Below are positions 25,967-37,900 of a DNA stretch of 64,000 bases, in pieces. The position numbers were made by a program, and so were the translations under genes. The stretch lies in the NCBI RefSeq assembly GCF_000189635.1, contig NW_002476188.1, positions 682,001 to 746,000 of the forward strand, given 5' to 3'. Each line of letters begins with the position of its first letter. Positions within the stretch are counted from its first letter, which is position 1. This DNA is from Tetrahymena thermophila SB210. Its lineage: Eukaryota > Ciliophora > Oligohymenophorea > Hymenostomatida > Tetrahymenidae. The notes under the pieces were generated by a model, which was not told where the DNA came from, did not search any database, and worked only from the letters and a program-made list of their open reading frames with translations.

Positions 25967-27251
25967 TTTCTTGTTTACTTTAAAAAAAGAAAATAATTAT
26001 CTTGTTTTTACTTTTTTACTATTTTTTGTTTTATTATTTTTGTTTAATATAATATTTAGATCTCTACTAGAATTTTTTTAAAGCTTTAATGTATGATAAA
26101 CTGACTTATCAAATGAATTAAAAACCTAAATAATAAACTTTTGATTGATTTAAAATTTTTTTCGGGGTAATATACGAACAAACATTTTTAAAGTAGCTTG
26201 CTTTTTGCTTTCATAATCAATTAATGTAATAAACAATTATTTATTGGTAATTGTTTTGTCAAAAAATTGTATTTATTGATTATTTTATAATCAACATTGA
26301 AATAATAATTTATTATTAAATGTCAAAAATCAATTAAAATCAGTTAGGATAATTATGCTTTAATATTAAGTTTTATAGTATTTATCTAAATAAAAGTAAA
26401 AAAATATAAAATACCAAATAATACTACTTTTTAATGTTGACTAAAATGATAATTATTAAAAAATTATAATGTTTATCTCATTAACGAATAAGTAAAGGAA
26501 CAAAATCAACTTGGGAGTTCCAGAAATGAAATATTACTTTTTTATTTTTTTGAGCAGATACTGTAACAATAAAATAGAAAGGGCAAAATTCGTTCATTCA
26601 ACTTAATAGGATATAAAATAAATTAACTTCGAGTAAAGAATTTTTAAGTTTTTCAAATATTTTACATATTTTATTATGAAAATAAGAATCTTGTTTACGT
26701 CTTATTTATACAAACAACAAATAGTGATATAAATGCAAAAATATACGTTCAAATTGTAAATTCTTGTTAACAAATTTATTATAATAAATAGAAAATAATT
26801 AATTTCACTCATAAATTAATTCTAAATTTTATTTAAAATAAAAATTTTTTTATATTTGAAAATATTGATTTAGCTTAATGAATGTTGGCCTTAAATAAAT
26901 ACTAATGAAATAAAATTATTCAATCAAGAAATTTATTTAAATTTATTAAGAAAAACATTAGATTAATACAAGAATCATCATTTTTATATAAGAAAATATC
27001 AAATCTTCACTCCCCACAATAAATAGATTTAATAAGGATGGGGGCTAAGATGAAACCAATATTATTCCTTTAACAATAATTGATTAATAAATAAAATTTG
27101 CAATTTTTAAACAATAAAGATCATAAAAAAAGTAAAAAATAATCAAATTTAAGCTTTTTTTATCATCTCGCATGCAAAAATTTAACCAAATAATCATGTA
27201 ATAATTTATCCATCGATTAAATTTTCGATTTATAATTTTGTAAGTAAAAAA
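25967..27251. other. intergenic, with a copy-specific block
   Basis: This region lies upstream of paralogue 4. Most of it is collinear with 34106-34968. The block near 26815-27215 has no counterpart there. Inside that block, around 27008-27052, is a short unusually G+C-rich pocket (ACTCCCCACAA, later GATGGGGGCTAAGATGAAAC). No reading frame was supported. The pocket could be part of a small RNA but matches nothing I can name. Confidence 0.5.
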
Positions 27252-28440
27252 TCAGAAAAATTCAACAGCTATTGATACTAAAGAACTTTTAATATGTTCC
27301 CTATTATTTTAAATGTACTGAAGCAATTTTTCTTCACTGCTAAAGAATAGGACCAAGGATTTATCATCTTATTAAATATTCTCATGGTTTTCTAGATCTT
27401 CTATAAACATTTTTTCATTTACTGCTAGAATGAGCAACTAAAAATCTAAGCTAATTAATAAGCTACACAATTCATTTAAAAGATCTTAATTGATCAATTA
27501 AAAATATTTATCTGTAAAATAAATTAAAAATCCCTATTAATTTTTAGAAGTGCTACTAACTTTTTATTTTCTTTGAATTTACTTGTGATTTTTGTATGAG
27601 AGGTATGTTGATAATTTTTCATCTGAATTCAATATATATTTATTCAAAGCAGCTTTAATGATTAGGTGAAAGAGTTATTCACCCGAATATTAATTTGCTA
27701 CAATTATGAATTATTTATTTTTTTATTTATAATTCTTGCTATTTAATTTAAATCTATTTCTTAATTATTATTTGAGTGAGATGTTAAAATTAATTATTTT
27801 TATTATCTTTAAATGTAGGAGATAGTAAATAGTCTAGTGCATTTTAATTTTCGCTACAACCAAATAAATGATTGAAATCAAATACCTTTATTCATCAGTT
27901 TGTTAGTTCAGCTAATTATCTTTCAATTTTCTGTTTTTTATATGGGTAATTTACTATTGTTAATGCTTTTAGCTCTTTAATACTTATTATGAATTTATTC
28001 ATTTTATTTCTTAATTTATAAAAATAATTTTTAATTTTAATTCAAAAATGAACTTTCATGTAAAGGATTGAGATAAACTTCTTATTTAGTATCAAATATT
28101 AATTATAGCTGATTTTTAGCTGCTTAAAAAAATTATTATGCTTTTTTGTTATCATTTATAACATTAATTTAGGATAAAGATGTCAGTAATATTAATTTTA
28201 TTTACCAAATAATTCATTAGACAATTAATTTTACAAGCAATTCTTTAATCTATTAATTTATTTAATATACAACAGTTTGATTCCCCATTTTAGAATTTTA
28301 CAAATCATTTGTAAATTTTTGAATTACATCTTCACAAGCAACATTAAAAAACAGTAAACTTATGAATGTAGAAAATATTAAAATTATTGTAGGAAATAAA
28401 GAAAAAGCAAATATGATTATTTATGTTTGATTATTCTTAA
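27252..28440 (-). pseudogene. chimeric, internally deleted receptor paralogue
   Basis: Reading 3' to 5' on the minus strand, 27252 to about 27930 matches the C-terminal VWA back half of paralogue 6, including its NREHIKSSL and VEFF ending. From about 27935 to 28197 it instead matches the linker of paralogue 3 (15233-15497). From 28200 to 28440 it matches exon 1 of paralogue 3 (KNNQTQII, FPTIIL, membrane helix 1). The remaining body, about 4 kb including the intron, Cache, TPR and VWA front half, is gone. The start codon is also lost: homology jumps from the region before helix 1 straight into spacer sequence. A frameshift in exon 1 leads to an in-frame TGA at 28214-28216. It is therefore dead as a receptor, though a tiny peptide cannot be ruled out. 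Confidence 0.85.
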
Positions 28441-28985
28441 TCTGATTAATACAAAATACAATTAATTCAATTCTATTGGGTAGTTTAAATCTTAAATATA
28501 TCAAAATTTTAATTTGTTTCCATTATCTATTATATTACAATCAGAATTAAAATTATTATTTAAACTATTTTTTTTTAAATAGTTTTTTAAAATTATTCAA
28601 ATATATTGAGTAGGTAAAATTATTTTTTTAAAGTTATTTAAATATGTTAATATAAAAAGAAAAAAGAAAAAAATAGATAGAATACAAAAAATTAACTTAT
28701 ATAATTAAACATTTGAGTTACAAAAAGAAAATTTATTTATTTAATTAAATAATCAAAAAAATAAGAAATTGCATAAAAGAAACTTAACTTTTTTTTGTGA
28801 AGTTCTTCTTTATTAATTAAATAAAAAGACATATTTTTTAACTCAAATATTGTTTAAATCAAAATAGGCAAATTTTTTTTTCTGGCTATCATTATAATTA
28901 TATTTTTAAATAATTGAAAAATGACAAAAAATTTAAAAGACTTTCAAGCACAAATATGTAATATGTGAAAAAAAGAAATATATAT
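28441..28985. other. intergenic, duplicate of 20218-20820
   Basis: This spacer separates the pseudogene from the stop codon of paralogue 5. It repeats the hairpin (28562-28585) and the foldback element (28711-28848) of the upstream copy. No gene is supported. Confidence 0.6.
28711..28848. mobile_element. MITE-like foldback element, copy 2
   Basis: It starts ATTTGAGTTACAAA and ends with TTAACTCAAAT. This is the same foldback as at 20533-20669, with a few substitutions that weaken the outermost pairing (TTTTTTAACTC instead of TTTTGTAACTC). It sits at the same position relative to the neighbouring receptor gene as copy 1. It was therefore carried along by the segmental duplication rather than by transposition. 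Confidence 0.5.
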
Positions 28986-31900
28986 TCAAAAATGTTCTAC
29001 TATTAGAGGAGTGTAGTAATTTTTAACATGCTCTCTATTATTATATATATATTGTAAGAGCTTTTCTTCAGTCTAAAAAAATGTGATAACAGATATTCCA
29101 TTTTAAATATAATTTTGAAAATCAATGTATTCTTATTAATTTTATTACTCATTTAATACTAAGACAAGCAATTCTATTTATAAATTGCTAAGCAATAAGC
29201 ATAATTCGTTTAGTAAAAAGCTGTTCTAAAAATGCAACTACTGATCAGTGAAGTATATTAAGAAGGTATAACTTTATTATAATTGTTTTGGTTTGTTTTT
29301 GTTTTATTTATTTTGTGCAACATAAATTGATAATTTTTCATCTGTATTTAGAATAAATTACTTCAAACAACTATTTACACCTTAATGAAAGATTTATTCT
29401 TGGGTTGGAGTGAAGGTATTTTTTTCTTTGACTTCATCAAAAATCCTTTGATTTTTCTAATTTTATTGATTTGAATATGGCGATTGCTGACCTTCATATT
29501 TATTTAAGCATTGATTCATATTATAATCATTTAAAGAATTTTAAAATATTTTTTAATTTTAATAATATGAATTTTCTTAAGAGTTTAAAATATTTAATTT
29601 TTCTTATTCAGTTGTATTTTAGGTATTGAATTTATTTGTTTAGATATAATTTTGCATATTATAACTTTGCAAAATTTATTCTGGTGTATCTACTTAACTA
29701 TAAAGGTTATAGTTATTATAAGTGCTTTAATCTATATCTTGTTAAAGGGTGGAATCAAAAGATGATAAAGAAGATTGCTAAGAAACTTATAAATTATTAA
29801 ACAATTTTTCTTCTATTTAGAAGTCATTTTAATTATTGATATTCAATATAAATTTTTTTTACTCAAATTTAGAATTTTAAGTATTTACATTATGTTATAT
29901 CAAATCTTTATTGAATTAATTTTTATGAATGGTTTGCTAGAAATTAGTCGTTGAATTTAAGAAAGATACATTCAAGGATTCTTAAATCACAGTTTTGTTA
30001 TTAGAACTGAAAGTCTATTCTTTATAGTTTTGCTTAATCAAATTATCTTATAGTTAAAAATTTTACTATTCCATGCTAGAATGCTACCTATTTGAAAATA
30101 TTTAAAATAAAAGATCCTCAAAGAGATTTAGGTTCGATTTAACTGATTTAATACTTGTAATATTGACAATTTAATGGAATATTTTTTCTTTAAATGAGTA
30201 TTAAATTAATCCAAAATTGTCACTTCCTTTGAATAGTATCTCATTAATGAAATCATAGGATAAAGCAAATAGTCTTTTTTTAATCGAATGACTACGACAA
30301 ACTGATATCATACACACATTAAAATTACAATGAGTTAAACATTTATATTTGCAATATTTCTCTTGCAAATCTTAGCTTTTTATTTAATTTTCCTTAAATA
30401 TTTATCTTAAAATTTTTAATTGTGTCTTTTTTAAATAAGGAAGATAATAAAAGCACTTTTCTAAAGCGTTTGTCAGAATATAAGCTGCATTCTGATAGTT
30501 TTGTTGCTTAATTTAAAATTAAGCTTACTAAATTGCACAAAACTAGAAATAAATATCTGAACTGAAGTTATAAATACTTAACTTATCAACTTTTTGAATC
30601 TTCCTGACTTGATAAAAAATTGGCTTATTCTTTCTTAAGAAACTAGGAATGTTGTGCTTTTATTTAAATAGAATCTTAGAGATATTTTACTTAGTACTAT
30701 AATTACATTTTGAAGAAGTAATATTCTACACAGCATTCTCAATTAATTCTTTATTGTTGTTTTTAGATTTTAGCAAAATATCTCTATTTGAGTTTTTAGG
30801 GTTAAATTGGCTTTAAGAAAAATTATTCTCTCTTTGTGAGTATTAAAAAGTAAAAAGTTCTTTTTATTCTTTAAAAACAGGTGAGTTTGTTGGTAATTGA
30901 TAAGCATTATTAAAATTGCTTTTTATTTAAGTTTTTTCTTTTTCTAGGTACTAATTTATTTAATCACTTTAGTTTAGTTAGTTTTAAGAATTTTCTTTTT
31001 GATTTTAATCGTATTGTTTGTTTGATTCCTTTATATCATATGTAATATTTAGAATTTGCTATCTTTGAATTTAAGCAGGACTTCTTGATAGAGAAACATT
31101 ATTTCTTTTTTATAAAATAATATCATCAACTCTATTTTTTAGATAATTGCTAATAATTTAAGACTGATTTTTATCTCTTATTTTTTAAACAGGTGCCATC
31201 AAAATCACTGATTCATTCATATTGTCTATTTTTATTTCTATTTATTTTTTATCCTTAGTAATTTTATGATTATTATCACCCAAGTTTGATTAATTAAGCA
31301 AAAAAGGTTAATATAAACTTTTCAACCCTATGCTCTATTTATATTCAAAGTTTTGCAAATATAGAAAATTTAATTTATTTATAATGCTATCGACTTCTTT
31401 TAATTGATTTTTATAAAGTTTTCCTTTTGATAAAGCATAATAAATAATAAAATCTCTCTTTAAAGATGGAGGAAGATAAAGTTAGCTCAAACTCATATTT
31501 TCAATAACTAAATCTTCATATATATCCAATAAATAATTATCAAATTATTATGAATATTAAAACAAGGAATCATAATAATTAGTACTTCTGTTAAATAAAT
31601 TCCAATAAAGCTACTCTGTTTCTAAGTGGAGTTGATAATTCTCATTAAAGTAACTTTTAGCTTTAGATATTTCTTATTGTTGTAAACCATGCTTACTCAT
31701 TTCTTTATTGTCATAAAATGATATTCTTTAAGAAATTGTATTTCTAAGATGCACTGTTTGTCTTTTTATATTGTCTTCAATGTTTTTTTCATTTTTATCT
31801 TATGAATAAATTTCTAATTCATATTTAGCACAAATTATTGCTTTTTAAAAATTTTGTAAAGCTTCATAAAATCTACCGCAATTGTAATGAATAACACCCA

Positions 31901-34105
31901 TATTATTATAGCATACTCCTAGTGCTCTTTGGTTGCCAAATTATTTGAAATGTTAAATCTAAATATTTAGATTTAATAAAGATATACTCTCATTCTCATT
32001 ATAAAAGTTTTAAGTTGTAAACCTTAAAATTTTAAATAGATTTTAAAAACTATCTAAAAGCTCTTATGTATCACTAGAATAGCACAAGCCTTAAAAGTCT
32101 GCATCAATCTATTCATCTATAACTACTTGATCCTACTGAGTATGATTCTCTGTCGTTATAAAACTGGTTTGTGACTCTATTAATTTAAAGCTCTTTTCAT
32201 TAGTTTGAACTACTTTATCATATTGCATTTATTTTTGATTCATAAATTTTATCTACTTGAGTATATAGGTTAGGTGAATAACAGGTTACAAAACAAATGA
32301 CCCAAGCTAGATAGAATAATAAGTTTAAACAATTAGAATGATAATAATTAAACTCCAACTTATGTAAGTAAAAATTTAATAATAATAAAGAATTGTATTT
32401 TCTAGATTTTATGCATAAATTTGCATATTTTGTTTAGAAAGAACATCTAAAAATAGGTAAACACTTTTCAATTGAAATTTTTTAGCAGGATCAATTGACT
32501 TTAATGTTTCAAATTTTGGTACTTTATCTACAAGAGTTACAATATTTAAAATAACAAAACAGTCTGTACCATTTCTATTATATTCAAATGTTTTTTAAGT
32601 ATTCTGATAAGGAGTAAGTATATCTATTTGATCACTACTTTACAGAATATAGTTTTTGAACTGGCTAACATTTTCTAAGAATATTTATGATTGTGTTTAA
32701 TCTTGCAAGTATTAAGTCTCTATTTGTTAAACAGTAATTGATTGGGATTGTTGTACTGATGACAAAGAGCTATAAACTACTGTTAGTTATAGTGGATCTA
32801 GCAGCATTTAATATTTAGAATTAGAACTAAAATTGTTGAAGTAAGCTGGTATTACAGATAAACTTAATGTGATACACAGCACGCAATAAGGACTACTTGA
32901 AGAATTAGGATCTGAGGTTGCGTACCTCATAGTCCTTTAGCAAAAATTACTGGCAAAATAATAAGTTCCAAATCCAAAATTTAGCTAAGGAGAAAATATT
33001 ACTGTTGAAATATTATCAATAGTGGGTTAATAGTAGTATCTACATCGAATATCCAGTCTATATGGTCCAATGTAAGGGCATCCAGGAGGAATTTAGTAGG
33101 CTGCATAAGTAGTATTGTTGCTAGTTACATACATCATGCCATCATAAGAAAACCCTAAATATATTGCTCCAATCTATAACCATCTAGAACTTTCTTTGGA
33201 GTTATCATATTTGATAGTTTTCCAAATATAATCTAAATGTGTTGAATGGTACACTTGTTCTAATTACTTTTAGTCTAAATCTTCTAAGTGAGCTTTATTA
33301 ACCTAATGCCTATATGAATATTTTAAATTAAAATCAATATGATAAACAAATTTTTGAATTAAAAAAGTGAATTATCCTATTGATAAATGACATAATTCAT
33401 GACAAATGATTATATTTTATATTTTCAAAAAAACTAATTATAATTATTCATTTTGAAATAATTTTATTCTAAAGAATTTAAAAGTTTTATTATATTTATA
33501 AATAAAATAACAATTGAATATTTTTAAATTAAATTGATTAGTTGTTAGAAATGATTAATAATACTATTGAAATTTTAAATTATCAAGAAAATTCACTCGT
33601 TATTAAGTTAGTGATATTTTATATTAAAAAAATGTAATTACCAAACACTTGTATAAATTGGATTCTTCTTAAAAAGTGCAAGAATGGCTTTATTTTCTTA
33701 ATTAATGTATGTTCTATCTATATTGTGAATTGCAGGAATGTATTTTTTATTCTTTCCAACTTGGTTAAGAATCTCTTTTCCAAAAAACTAATTAATCAGA
33801 TTTATTTGCCAAGCAATTTTTTAGGCTTGCTAATTTATCTGATAAAGAACTGCTGAGTTTTATTATTTCGAGTTCTAAATTTAATCTTGATAAAGCTAAT
33901 CTGCAAACTCTTCAATAATATTTATGCACATCTTTTAAAAAACCATTAAGCTAACAAAAGTAGAAGTAATTAAAATAAAAGTTGGAAATAAAGAAATGAG
34001 GATAATAGTTAGCTGTGTCTGGTGTTATTTTATCCAGCTTTGTCTCACTTCTTTTTATTTTTATTAATATGACTATTTATCTAATAAAAATCCCAACAAT
34101 TGCAT
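28986..34105 (-). CDS. dCache-TPR-VWA receptor paralogue 5 (twin of paralogue 4)
   Basis: Exon 1 is 33642-34105 (ATG 34103-34105), the intron 33310-33641 (332 bp) and exon 2 28986-33309 (TGA 28986-28988), giving 1595 residues, six fewer than its twin. Exon 1 has the same length (464 bp) as in paralogue 4, but its first residues differ (MQLLGFLLDK against MQFSGPLQDK). The Cache core CPYIGPYRLDIRCRYYY is unchanged. Membrane helix 2 is near 474, the TPR core near 624, the VWA front half near 1160 and the back half from about 1507. Most differences from paralogue 4 are single bases. Small in-frame indels are concentrated in the linker between the VWA halves. Retention of the frame through about 4.8 kb since duplication argues that both copies are, or until recently were, functional. 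Confidence 0.9.
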
Positions 34106-34968
34106 TTTCTTCTTTACTTTAAAAAGGAAATAATTATTCTTATTTTTTGATTTTTATTATTTTTGTTTAATACAAAATTGAAATCTCTACTAGAATTTGT
34201 AAAATCTTTAATGTATTATTAACTAACTATTGTAATACAAAATGATTTAAAAACTTAATGAATAAATTTTCGATTTATTTGAAATTCTATTTGGGTGATA
34301 TGCAAACGAATATTTTTTTAAAGTAATTTACTATAGCTTTGATGAAAAAATATTAAATATAATTAACAATCGTTTATTGTTATTAGTTTTGTCAAAAAAA
34401 TTAGATTTATTCACTAATTTATAATGACCATTGAAATCATAATTTATAATTTAATGTCAAAAATCAATTAAAATCAGTTAGGATAATTATGCTGTAATTT
34501 TAAGTTTTTATAGTATTTATCTAATTAATAGCAAAAAAAATATAAAATTCCAAATAAAACCTCTTTTTAATGTGGACTAAAGTGATATATTCATCATCAA
34601 ATATGTAAAAGAACAAAATAAACTTGTGAATTCTAGAAATGAAGTATTATTTTTATATTTTTTTAGCAGATACTGAGACAATAAAATAGAAAGGGTAAAA
34701 CTCTTTCATTCAACTTAATAGGATACAACATAAATTAATTTAGAGAGAATAATTTTTAAGTTTTTCAAATATTTTACATATTTTATTAAGAAAATAACAA
34801 TCTTGTGTCAACTTAAACAAACAAAAATAATGATATAAATAATATAATATACATTCTAATTGTAAATTCATTTTAATAATAATAAATTGAAAATAATTAA
34901 TTTCACACCCATAAAATGATGTTATAATTCATCAATTGATTAAATTAAAAAATTTTGTAAGTAAAAAA
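34106..34968. other. intergenic, A+T-rich
   Basis: This spacer lies between the start of paralogue 5 and the stop of paralogue 6, collinear with 25967-27251 but about 400 bp shorter. Conserved stretches between the two copies (for example CAAAAATCAATTAAAATCAG near 34457) lie at similar distances from the start codons. They could include promoter sequence, but the recent duplication alone explains the conservation. No gene was seen. Confidence 0.5.
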
Positions 34969-37900
34969 TCAGAAAAATTCAACAGCCATTGGTATTAAAG
35001 AACTTTTAATATGTTCCCTATTATTGTAAATGTACTGAAGCAATTTTTCTTCACTGTTAAAAAATAGGACCAAGGATTTACCATCTTAGTAAATATTCTG
35101 AAGGTTTGCTTGCTCTTCTATAAAATTTTTTTCATTTACAGCTAGAATGAGCAACTACAAATCTAAGCTAATTAATAAGCTACACAGTTCATTTAAATGA
35201 TCTTAATTGATCAATTAAAAATATTGATCTGTAAAATAAATTAAAAATCCCTATTAATTTTTAGAAATGCTATTAACCTTTTATTTTCTTTGAATTTACT
35301 TGTGATTTTTGTATGAGAGGTATGTTGATAATTTTTCATCTGAATTCAATATATATTTATTCAAAGCAGCTTTAATGCTTAGGTGAAAGAGTTATTCACC
35401 CGAATATTAAAATTTGTTAGCAATTATGAATTATTTATTTTTTTATTTATAATCCTTGTTATCTTAATTTAAATCTATTTCATAATTATTATTCGAGTGA
35501 GATGTAAAAAATTAATTATTTTTATTCTCTTTAAATGTAGGAGATAGTAGATTATCAGATACATTTAAATTTTCACCACAACCAAATAAATGATTGAAAC
35601 CAAATATTCTCTTTTCATCGTTTTATTAGTTCAACTAAGTATCTTTCTTATCAATCAATTTTGTTTAATCTAAAATTTCCTTCAAAATTAGTTATTGTGA
35701 TTATTAATTTTCATTATTATTAATTTAAAAGATATTTGCTTATAAATTTGGATATTGATTTTATTTACTCAAAGCCTTTTCATAATTATAATCAAACTCT
35801 ATTTTATTTATTTTATCATTTTATAAATTAGAATCAATTTAATCAACAATTTACTTTGTGTAAATTCTATCGTTTATTACTTTTTCTGTAATTTAATTTA
35901 TGTTAGTTTTATAAATATAATTTTCATTTACGATTTAATTTTATTTATCACTTGTGATGTCTTTTTAGAAAAATGAAAATGATTATGGCTAAAAATTTTA
36001 ATTTGATAGCATTTTTAACTCTTATTTAGATGATATTTAAGTTTGGTCATGCTCTTAATTATTTTGTTAAATAAATGAGTATTCAGCAATTTTATTTTTT
36101 TGAGAATTTAGATCTTGATGTTTCAGTCTACTGCTATTAAGTGTTTAATAATTTTCACTAGAGTTTTCAATTTATTGAATAACTCTAATCATGTTATCGT
36201 TTTTTTCATGTTAATCATTTATTAATTTGTCCCCTTAGTATTAATATTAATTTTATAAATTTTATCTAATGTCCGATGTTGCAGACTATTTTTTTAAGTT
36301 ATCTTCTTTCTGTTAATCATTTTAATAAATTAATAATTAATCTTAAAAAATGCATTTTTCCCTGTTAGAACTTAATTAACAGAAAAGAGAAGCATCATTT
36401 ATTTAATTTAAATTAACAATTTAACAAAATGAGTTAAAATCTGATTAATTATCGTATTAATTGCTAATTTTTCTCCGATTTGAAAATAATTAGCAGGATT
36501 ACTAATTTTAATCATTTTCAATTTTTTAATTATTTTGTTAATTTAGTAATTCATTTTTCTAAAATTAATTTTACATGCTTAAGTTATTATTCAAAGGAAA
36601 CATCTTAGAGTTCAATTAGTAATTTTGTATATTTTAAGGATCATATATTTAAGAATTTTGTCGATCATTTTTTTCAAAAGATTTAGTTATATCTTTTGTT
36701 TAACATTAACTATTAAGTTAATTTATCTTTGATTACTGTTATTATGCTACATCACTTTTGTTGTTCTCGAGTTTATTTTTCTTGTTATTTACAATAGTTT
36801 ATGAAGCCAAAACAGATTCTATTGAAGAGCACGATGAATCACTACATTTTAATACATAATTATTATCTATTTATTCCTCTTATACATTATAAGATGTAAA
36901 AGAATTTTTTAAGATGCCTTCTCTTCCTTCAAGGTTCAGTTTATTCCTATGACCTTTAATTTAAGAAAACTTTTAAGAAACAAATTTTCCTCCAAAAGTA
37001 TGATCTAACTAGTTTGAATCAATTCCATTTAAATTAGCATTTGAATTTTCTATATTATTGATACCATTATGAATTATAAAAGATGTTTTTTTTGGCTAAC
37101 TTGAATTTTTTTACGATTTTAATTTAGTTTCTGTTGAATATATAGTTTATCTGTCAAAAAAATTAGTGCTTTATTTTTTAAATTCTAATTTTTCTTTATT
37201 ATTAAATTAATTTTTATCATTTCTTTACTTTTATTCTTTATCAAAAATTTTTAAAATTGTTTTTTCAAAAAAAAATGGGTTAGACTTGATAATTTTTATT
37301 GAAGTATATGACATTTACTAGATAAAAATACATTCATCAAAAGAATAAGAAAATAAACCAAATTAATCTTCTTCTTTAAAAAGGACTTCGTTAACAAGAT
37401 CGTGAGACAAAGCATAGACTCTCTTTTTATAAAACTTGCTATGGCAAACTGATATTAAGCATACTTTATAAGTAAAGTCAGTGAATGATAAATATTTTTC
37501 ATTCATATCAGTAAGCTCATAACTTTTGATTTTTTTCATCTTGAATGATTCATTTAATAATTTCAAGGCCAACCTTTTTAAATGAGGGAGATAATACTAG
37601 CATTACTCCAGTAAATTAGTTAAAATTAAAGCTGCTTAATATGGATTTTACTAAATTAGTTGATACTTAGCTAGCTAGATTGCATAGTACTGAAAACATA
37701 TATCAGAGTTGAACTCATAGTGGGAAGTTTTGTTATAATTTTATGCTTTCCTTACCTAAAAATACAAATCATTGTGATTTTAGGTTATATGATTACTTTA
37801 CTAAGCAATTCTATAATTTGATACATTTGTTTAATTTGATTAACTTTGAGTTAGGCTTTTTTCTTTTTAAATATTTAGAGTAGTTTTTGATTGATTAGGT

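Larger units (their letters stand above)
19530..27930. repeat. segmental duplication A, copy 1
   Basis: From exon 1 of paralogue 3 (about 19530) through paralogue 4 and its upstream spacer into the C-terminal remnant at 27252-27930, the sequence is collinear with about 28200-35640. Matching landmarks are the hairpin at 20335, the foldback at 20533, the stop codons at 20821 and 28986, the introns at 25163 and 33310, and the stop codons at 27252 and 34969. Copy 1 carries about 400 bp near 26815-27215 that copy 2 lacks. A block between about 19800 and 20218 is missing from copy 2. End points are approximate. Confidence 0.85.
28200..35640. repeat. segmental duplication A, copy 2
   Basis: This stretch is collinear with 19530-27930. 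It contains a remnant of paralogue 3 exon 1, the spacer with hairpin and foldback element, paralogue 5 (twin of paralogue 4), the next spacer, and the C-terminal part of paralogue 6 (counterpart of the 27252-27930 remnant). The right boundary is near 35640, where paralogue 6 continues with its own sequence while copy 1 has already switched to paralogue 3-like sequence. Boundaries are accurate to a few tens of bases. Confidence 0.85.

Noticed and set aside
27000-27060. tRNA or snoRNA in the G+C-rich pocket
   Set aside because: No cloverleaf, no T-loop consensus and no convincing C/D box pair could be found by eye.
28986-34105. Paralogue 5 as a mere assembly duplicate of paralogue 4
   Set aside because: Its neighbours differ (chimeric pseudogene on one side, intact paralogue 6 on the other), and indels and a 400-bp difference separate the copies. 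It is kept as a real gene, with the doubt noted.
37363-37572. Short minus-strand gene starting at an internal Met
   Set aside because: It is a fragment of paralogue 6 exon 2 bounded by TAA/TAG codons that are Gln here; the frame continues on both sides.
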